Origin: Dugong dugon
Taxonomy: Eukaryota; Chordata; Mammalia; Sirenia; Dugongidae
NCBI GenBank assembly: GCA_030035585.1
Contig: CM057471.1
Coordinates: forward strand, 97,527,819-97,591,818
Reading direction: 5' to 3'
DNA: 64,000 nt
The notes beneath the pieces are model-generated. The model worked only from the letters and a program-made list of their open reading frames with translations, was not told where the DNA came from and did not search any database. Positions 57,431 to 64,000 of this stretch are shown piece by piece. Position 1 is the first letter of the stretch, and each line of letters starts with the position of its first letter. The position numbers were made by a program, and so were the translations under genes.

Positions 57431-60290
57431 GAATGACAACACACCTCAATCTTTATTTTTACAAAGAAGGTATGTAACGTAAAATGAAAACAAGAGGAGC
57501 CAAAATTTTCCGGCAGTGAAAACATATTTTAAAATATAATCAAATTTTGATTATAATTACAGACAGGCCAGTTTCTGTACTGCTAGATCTGATTTCAGCT
57601 GAACCTCAGCTACTTTCAAAGTAATTTCTCTATAAAGAGCACCACTCACTTTCAGGTTCATTCCCAATGTGATTTGCTTCTTTTCTCTTTGAAGTTCTTT
57701 TCTATACAGATGTATTTTTTCCTCTCTGTCTGATACGAAGCCACAATGACAGTGCTCTTATCTTTGCTTGCTTCATACTGCTGTACAAAGTTGCTTTCAA
57801 CCTCAGCTAAGGCAGAAAAAAGAGAACTAGTAAGGGTAACTAGTTCCTTCTCCAAGGTTAATGCCAAATGGTCAATTAGGAAATTTTCACGTCCTAATTT
57901 TAGTTTTTTGAAGAAGCAGTTTATAGGGAGAACTCTGATGAGATAATGAAGGCACTTTAACAAAACCGTTTGATTCCTGCAATATACTATTAAAATTCCT
58001 TCGCACAGCATTCTTTGTTTCCAGTTAAAGAGTGTCCCATAAAAACTTCCTGGCCCTTTACAAAACCACATTTCTGAAAATTCTTTGATTACTTCACATT
58101 GCATGTATTCTAAGAACCACGTCCTCACTGAAGTCAGGGTATGGCCAGATGATGTGATTTGAAAACAAAATTTGTGTAATGCTGCGAGAAGTACAAAAAA
58201 ATCTTCTATGTTTTCTATAGATTCATTCTTTGGAAATGTCACTCGGTATTTCCCCCTTGAAATATCTTCCAGACTTAAAAAAAGTCTGCCACAAGGAACA
58301 CAATGATCTTCAGAAGGGATGCCATTTTTTCTCTCCCTAACTTGCAGCAGGACAGTGCAACAGAAATTGTTGAGTGCTGAAAGTGGTGGAAGAGATGTGA
58401 CGGCAGTCATTATCTGTACACAATCTTTCTTAGATGGTTGTTGACAAAGCTTTTCTCTTCCTTGCTGTGAAGGGTTAACTTGATTCTTTTTGTGTCTGAT
58501 CCTACTTCATATGGCATAGAAGGTGATGCTGGTAAAGAACCTGTACTCAGCTTAATCACCCTATTTTGACACTTAAGCAGAAAGCTGGAGTCACAAGCTT
58601 GATCCAGTAACAGCGATAAAGTCACATCATTCAGAGACAGTTGCAAAGAAGATGTGGTTTTCACTCCAACAACCAAGCTACCATCCATTACATGATACCA
58701 CATCTTCTCTGTTAGATGTTCTGAATCTTTTAAATTGTCTGATATCTTTTCATCAAAGGTATGCACAGGATTTTCTTTTTCACTACAAAGAGGAACAAGG
58801 TATTCCTCCTCTGTACTTGATGTTATATCGGTTTTCCCTTGAACCAGGTTTATTAAGGCTTTGCAAGATTTTGAAATAACTTTTTCCTTAAGCAGGAGAT
58901 GCTGCTGTAAATCCTGAACAGAAGCCAAATCAATTTTCAATCTTCTTTCTAGAGCTGGAATCACCAAAGAATGAGGAGAATTCTTTTTGATGTCTTCAAT
59001 TAAAATATCTTCATTGCAATCCAACTTATCACTTGAATAGTTTACGCTGACGAGATCTGTTATTTTAAATGAAGTCAGGCAATCTGAGTTCAAGGAGCTC
59101 TTCCAAAGCAGCAGCACTTGTTCAGTTCCAGCTCCAATAAGTCATCGATCAGTACAGAGAAAATTTTTCCCACTTAGTGGCAACCTGAAAGTTCTTTTTC
59201 CAAATAGCACAAGAATCATTGGACCTAAAAGATACAATGAAAAGGGAGTCTTCTCCACTCAAATCCATAAGTTGCACTGTACAAGGATCTCCAAATGGAA
59301 GCTGGCACACACTTTCAGGAGTACCATTTTGGAATGAAGTCAGCTGATTCTTTTGAGTAAGGGCAATCAGAGACATTCTTAACTGGTTGTTAGCTAACTC
59401 GGTTGCACAGACGTGCACACAAGTTACCACACTGCTATAAGCATGAGGGATAACATATGTATCAGGTAAGATTTCTTGGCGGTCAAGAGAGTATACACAA
59501 AATTTGGTATTCCAAACAGCACAATCTCACTTTGAAGATTTCCAATCCTAGATTTTCAATCTCCCCTGCCCACACAACAGAGGAAAAATTAACTGGCACA
59601 CTAACAACTATGCCAGTTTTGGAAGAGATACAGAAGACTGCTTCCATATGTCTCCATAAAATTAAAGGACCGTTAAGAACCCTTAAGCTGTCCTTCAACT
59701 CATAGCCTAGTTTAAAACTCAATCGCCTTTCGAATTTATTGGTACTGTGAAGCAACAGCAGAAAATAATTGAAAACATTATCCTTTTCGTTTTGTATCAT
59801 AACATGAGGACGGTTGAGTCCACGTCTGAAGTCTGACACACAGCTGCAACAAATAATTTTAAAATGAGAGTTTTCTTCCTCCATGCAAAAAAACCCCAGT
59901 GGACTTCTGAGCAAATACTCTTGTTCCTTTGTCAAACACCATTCTTCTGACATGTAATATGGGTGTTTTTGCAGCCCCTGTATCGGCAAACTTTCTTTTA
60001 CACAACTGAAAAACAAGGACTTCCCCGTTGTAACACAAGAGTCCTTGTTCGTTAGATGACATTGCTTGCTTGCTAATCGTGCTACAATATCAAGTCTTTG
60101 TGTTGATGTGATTTTCGAATGCAAATTGATTCTAGTTGATACTTTAAACCTCAGCGCGCGCCTGCCCCCAGGTTGTGCAGCCAGCACCTTTCCGGCGCCC
60201 TACCGGAGCGCCGCAGCCCAAAACTCCTAATCTCCCGCCAGCGCGCTGCATCCTGGCAGGCGCGGGCCGAGGCCCGGTCGCGCGCAAAAA
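57431..60290 (-). pseudogene. FANCB: FANCB processed retrocopy, broken
   Basis: FANCB is a subunit of the Fanconi anaemia core complex, with FANCL and FAAP100, acting in nuclear FANCD2 ubiquitination for crosslink repair. Read on the minus strand, this is a continuous intronless copy of the whole message. A 210-nt GC-rich leader (60290-60081) is followed by codons matching the N-terminus ([34 protein letters not shown]), the middle ([29 protein letters not shown]) and the C-terminus ([20 protein letters not shown]). The stop TAA is at 57559-57557, then AATAAA at 57457-57452 and poly(A). Lesions: the first ATG is ACG (60080-60078; the second Met at 60062 is kept), a frameshift near 59895, an in-frame TGA at 59529-59527 beside a roughly 57-nt gap, frameshifts near 59120-59160 and 58425, and possibly more. 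Length (about 2.52 kb of coding homology) is close to the 859-codon parent. It is not expected to encode functional FANCB. Parent identity is from memory of human FANCB. Confidence 0.93.
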
Positions 60291-60306
60291 GCAAATTCTG
60301 CTTATT
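60291..60306. repeat. 5' target-site duplication of the FANCB retrocopy
   Basis: gcaaattctgcttatt, matching 57399-57414 (gcaaattctacttatt) with one mismatch. It sits directly beyond the leader end of the retrocopy. Direct repeats of about 16 bp plus a poly(A) tail are the hallmark of L1-mediated retroposition. Confidence 0.88.
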
Positions 60307-60570
60307 GAAGTATAAATAATATGAAATACACTCTGAGAGCTAAGTTAGTTCTGTAACTTGTTCTTTGTTTATAAAACATGGCCAAGAAGTGGTTTCATTT
60401 TCAGTATAAAGTTACATTTAAAAAAATGGTAGGTTGTGCTTTTAGAATTGAATTATTTAATCATGCCTCATCTTTTTATAAATTGTTTATTGATATACAT
60501 TCATGTTTGTAAAATAAAGGCTCTTATGTTACCTGTAAGCTCCTATTTCAAAATGGTGTGGCAGTATAGA
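60307..60570. other. Intergenic sequence, nothing recognised
   Basis: Native sequence upstream of the FANCB insertion (minus-strand sense). Confidence 0.4.
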
Positions 60571-60930
60571 ACTGTTGTTGTTGTTAGTTGCCGTTGAGTT
60601 GGCTCCCACTCATGGCGACGCCATGTACAACAGAACAAAACTCTGCCTGGTCCTGCACCATCTTCATGATCATTGGTATACTCCAGGCCGCTGTGTATTT
60701 TGAGTACTTTCCAACCTAGGGGGCTCATCTTTCAGCACTATTTTGGGCAGGATTCTGTTGTGATCCATAGGGTTTTCATTGGCTAATTCATGGAAGAAGA
60801 TCACCAAACCTTTTTTCCTAGTCTGTCTAAGGGTGACTCTGTTGGTATTTGATATACTGGTGGCATAGCTTCCAGCCTTATAGCAACACACAAGCCACCA
60901 CAGTATGACAAACCGACAGATGGGCAGTAG
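60571..60930 (-). mobile_element. RTE-tailed composite SINE
   Basis: (GTT)n then 'agttgccgttgagttggctc', 'ttctgttgtgatccataggg', 'cctagtctgtctaagggtga', end 'ccgacagatgggcag'. Same type as 6297-6765. Confidence 0.8.
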
Positions 60931-61439
60931 AATACAATTAAATAGATATAATTGCTTTCAAACAGAAGCTGCTAACTCTGCTTCTATAAAAAACAGCAAA
61001 GATTTAAAAAGAGTACAGACCTTGAAGTCTGATAAGTACTAATACAAACATCTGTGATGGGAGCCAACAATTCCCATTGATTACTATGTGTATTAAATTT
61101 ACTTTTGTGTTAACTTTTTATTTAATCCCTTGTCTGTAATAACAACTGTATGAGAGAGATGCAATTGTTATTCTTATTTTATAAATGAGGATTTAGGCTT
61201 GGGGGTTAAGTTGACTTGGTCCACATCATAGGAAGTGGTAGAGATGAAACTGAAACCAGCTACTCCAGGCTCCAGAACCCAGACCCAGATGGATATAGTT
61301 CATATTGTGATGGTGTCAGAAGTTCGTGGACCCCAGCGGGAGCCTTTCTGACTACTGAGGCCTCTTGATGGTCAGAAAACATGGATTCAGTGCAGGCTCT
61401 GCTTTCTAATACAAGGCTGAGCCACCATCCAGTAGCATG
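60931..61439. other. Intergenic sequence with a MIR-like trace
   Basis: 61130-61270 is MIR/L2-like ('ttattttataaatgaggatt'). Otherwise nothing recognised. Confidence 0.45.
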
Positions 61440-61585
61440 GTGGTGTTGTTATTAGGTGCCGTTGAGTCGGTTCCAACTCATAGCAACCCCATGTACGACA
61501 GAAGAAAACACTGCCTGGTCCTGAGCCATCCTCACAATCATTGTTATGCATGAGCCCATTGTTGCAGCCACATGTTGCAGGGATG
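61440..61585 (-). mobile_element. RTE 3' end fragment
   Basis: 'gttgttattaggtgccgttg', 'aacactgcctggtcctgagc', 'gcccattgttgcagccacat'. Confidence 0.82.
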
Positions 61586-62267
61586 GTATTCTTTTCATAC
61601 ATGCCAAAAGGTGGTATTTACATGAGGTGGGAAAGAAACAGTGTGAAAGACAGTAGGAAAGAAATTGTATTTACATACAATTAAATGCACAACTATTGTG
61701 TATATTCTCTGAATTTTGGCAAACGTGTTCACCTGGGTAAACCACAAAACCTGATCAAGATATAGACTATTACCAACACCCCAGAAAGTTTCCTCAGGCA
61801 GCCTTTCCAGTCAATTCCTGCCCCATCCCAGAAAGGCAGCCACTGTTCTGATATTTTTCTACTCAGGTTGATTTTAAAGATTTATTCGCCCTTACACTAA
61901 GGTTGCCAGAGGCCTTTAAGTCATGGGTTACATCGTTATCAAACTCCTTCACAGTATTTGAGATTAAGGAAGAAGGATGGGAGAAGAAAATTGCATTTTT
62001 TAGTATTTTTTAAATCTGTAGAGGCTGAATGTTCTGAGTACTTAAATATTAGTTTTATATAGAACAAGAGTCACCCCCAAGCAAAGGATTAAAAAGAGCA
62101 GTTAACTAAGTCAGCCACAGTTAATTAACAACAGTTTTTCGAAGACCACCAGACAGTTCAGATTCTAGGCAGAGAAGTTGATATTTGTCTCTTCTCCCCA
62201 GGGACTGACAGAGAGCTCCTGATTGTACTTCCCTGCTTGATTCTTTTGTCAAGAGTAGCCTCTTAGG
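61586..62267. other. Intergenic sequence with an L1-like trace
   Basis: 61670-61860 ('acctgatcaagatatagact', 'gaaagtttcctcaggcagcc') resembles old L1 3' sequence. The rest is unrecognised. Confidence 0.4.
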
Positions 62268-62706
62268 TTGGCGGTTCCTCAAAAAGTTAAACATAGAATT
62301 ACTATGTGACCCAGCAATTCCAATCCTATATATACACCAAAAGAAACTTGAAGGCAGGGATGCAAGCAGATATGTGTACACCAATGTTCAATGCAGCATT
62401 ATTTACAATAGCCAAAAGGTGGTAACAACCCAAGTGTCCATCAACAGATGAATGGATAAACAAGATGTGGTATATACATACAATGGAATACTATTCAGCT
62501 AGAAGGAGAAATGAAGTCCTGGTACATCTACAACATGGATGAACCTTGAAAACATATTGAGTAAAATAAGTCAGTTACAAAAGGACAAATACTCTATGAT
62601 ACTACTTATATGAAATATCTAGAATAGGCACATACATAGACACCAAAGTTTATTAGTGGTTATCAGGGGTGGGTGGGATGGAGAAAGAGGGAGTTATTGT
62701 TTAAGG
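62268..62706 (+). mobile_element. Old L1, ORF2 C-terminal end / 3' UTR
   Basis: 'actatgtgacccagcaattc', 'tgtccatcaacagatgaatg', 'catacaatggaatactattc', 'aaggacaaatactctatgat'. Confidence 0.83.
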
Positions 62707-64000
62707 GGTTGTTGTTGTTGTTAGGTGCTGTTGAATCAGTTCCAACTCATAGTGACCCAATGAACAATGGAAGGAAACACTGCCCGGTCCTGCACCATCC
62801 TCATGATCATTGTTATGCTTCAGCCCGATGTTGCAGACACTGTGTCAATCAATCCATCTTGTTGAGGGTCTTCCTCTTTTTTGCTGGTCCTCTACTTTAC
62901 CAAGCATGATGTCCTTCTCCAGGGACTGGTCCCTCCTGATAACATGTCCAAATTATGTGAGATGAAAGTCTCATCATCCTTGCTTCTAAGGAGCATTCTG
63001 GCTGTACTTCTTCCAAGACAGACTTGGGTGTTCCGGCTGTCCATAGTATATTCAATATTCTTCGCCAATACCATAATTCAAAGGCATCAATTCTTCTTCG
63101 GTCTTCTTTATTCATTGTCCAGCTTTCACATGCATATGAGGCAACTGAAAATACCATGGCTTTCGTCAGGTGCACCTTAGTCCTCAAAGCGACCTCTTTG
63201 CTTTTCAACACTTTAAAGAGGTTGTCTTAGGCTGGGTTCTCTAGAGAAGCAAAACCAGTGAAGTGTATAAATATGTATATATAGAGAGATTTATATCAAG
63301 GAAACAGCTCATGCTATTGTAGAGGCTAGGACGTCCCAAATCCGTGGATCAGGATAGAGGCTTCTGCTTCACATAGCCACAGGGGCTGGCGAACCCAAGA
63401 TCAGCAGGTTGGAGAGCAGGGCTCTTGTTCACAGACTGTGAACATTGTTGAACCCCAAGATTGGCAGGCAAGACTGCAAGGCTTCTCCTGATCCATGTAG
63501 CTGCAGGGGCTGGAAAACTCAAGATCATTAGGTTGGAGAGCAGGGCTCTTGCTCACAGGCTGTGAAGATCAATGAATCCCAAGATCAGCAGATAAGCTGA
63601 CAGCTCAAGTCCCAAGAACAGAGGTCAGACAAACAGGAGGGAGCTGTAGGATCCAGAGCAGGCAAAAGCCAGAACATCCACTTATATTCAGATGCAGGCC
63701 ACATGCACAAGGAAACTCCCTTTCAACTGATTGGCTACTCACAGCCAATCCCATCATGAAAGTGATCACATATAAACGCTGAGGATCATGGCCCAGCCAA
63801 GTTGACATCTTAACCCTCACAGAGGTCTTTTGCAGATTTGCCCAATGCAATGCATCGTTTGATTTCTTGACTGCTGCTTCCATGGGCATTGATTGTGGAT
63901 TCAAGTAAAATGAAATCCTTGACAACTTCAATCTTTTCTCTGTTTATCATGATGTTGCTTATTGGTCCAGTTGTGAGGATTTTTTGTTTGCTTTATGTTG
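62707..64000 (-). mobile_element. RTE LINE 3' part, split by an LTR and cut by the window end
   Basis: Begins at the (GTT)n tail. Minus-strand coding pieces include 'AMVFSVASYACESWTMNKED' and 'RRIDAFELWYWRRI' (63160-63060). It continues past the LTR at 63827 with 'gatttcttgactgctgcttc' and runs off the edge. Broken frames. Confidence 0.88.
63223..63821 (-). mobile_element. Solo LTR, family L1s, nested in the RTE
   Basis: 'tgtcttaggctgggttctct' to 'cttaaccctcaca'. The exact 5-bp duplication gaggt is at 63218-63222 and 63822-63826. It contains an internal duplication of about 115 bp (related blocks 'ggttggagagcagggctctt' at about 63408 and 63532). Confidence 0.9.

Noticed and set aside
57658-60187. 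A functional FANCB or a novel four-gene cluster, because four sizeable frames lie in a row
   Set aside because: The frames are consecutive pieces of one FANCB message separated by frameshifts and stops, with retrocopy hallmarks.

Overview
This is a stretch of a placental-mammal nuclear genome, almost certainly from an afrotherian and most likely an elephant. The main clue is the repeat content. Dozens of copies of a tRNA-derived SINE (head 'gagccctggtggcacagtgg', B box like 'ggtcggcagttcgaatcc', tail like 'ggcaatgggtttggtttt') match the AfroSINE group. There are also RTE-type LINE copies, tRNA-Gly-headed SINEs with RTE-like tails, L1 copies with a distinctive 3' end, TG...CA solo LTRs, MaLR/MLT1-like LTRs, MIR and hAT/Tigger DNA transposons. 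The species is inferred from these families; no search could be run.

Only one live protein-coding gene can be supported: GOLM1 (Golgi membrane protein 1, GP73), on the minus strand and incomplete here. Its first (non-coding) exon and promoter lie in the CpG island at about 35.95-37.1 kb. Coding exon 2 (ATG, cytosolic tail, signal-anchor helix) is at 20774-20923 and coding exon 3 (start of the luminal coiled coil) at 18077-18256. Both have AG/GT splice borders and join in frame (43 + 60 codons). The later exons are not visible in 1-18076 and should lie left of the window. So 1-36.6 kb is GOLM1 intronic sequence and 37.1-64 kb is its 5' intergenic flank.

The flank holds a nearly full-length retrocopy of FANCB (Fanconi anaemia core-complex gene), minus strand, 57431-60290. 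It is intronless, with poly(A), AATAAA and a 16-bp target-site duplication, and is broken by frameshifts and stops. The flank also holds an end-complete L1 (44212-49259, minus) that keeps its 5' UTR, a decayed ORF1 and the 3' end but has lost the endonuclease and reverse-transcriptase part of ORF2, so it resembles a HAL1 ('half-L1').

SINE names used here are descriptive. Type A: short body 'gccgctccttggaaaccctatggggcagttctactctgtcctatagggtcgctatgag...'. Type B: body 'cacccagaggcacctcagaagaaaggcctgg...cacacatggggtcgccatgag'. Type C: tRNA-Gly-like head and/or RTE-like tail ending in (AAC)n. The most notable points are an old L1 whose poly(A) tail abuts the GOLM1 exon 2 splice donor, the ORF2-deleted L1, the FANCB retrocopy, a 23-nt exact direct repeat at the GOLM1 promoter island, an unclassified repeat present twice, and two SINEs that used the same target site. 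No CRISPR array, operon, free-standing RNA gene or microbial system is present.
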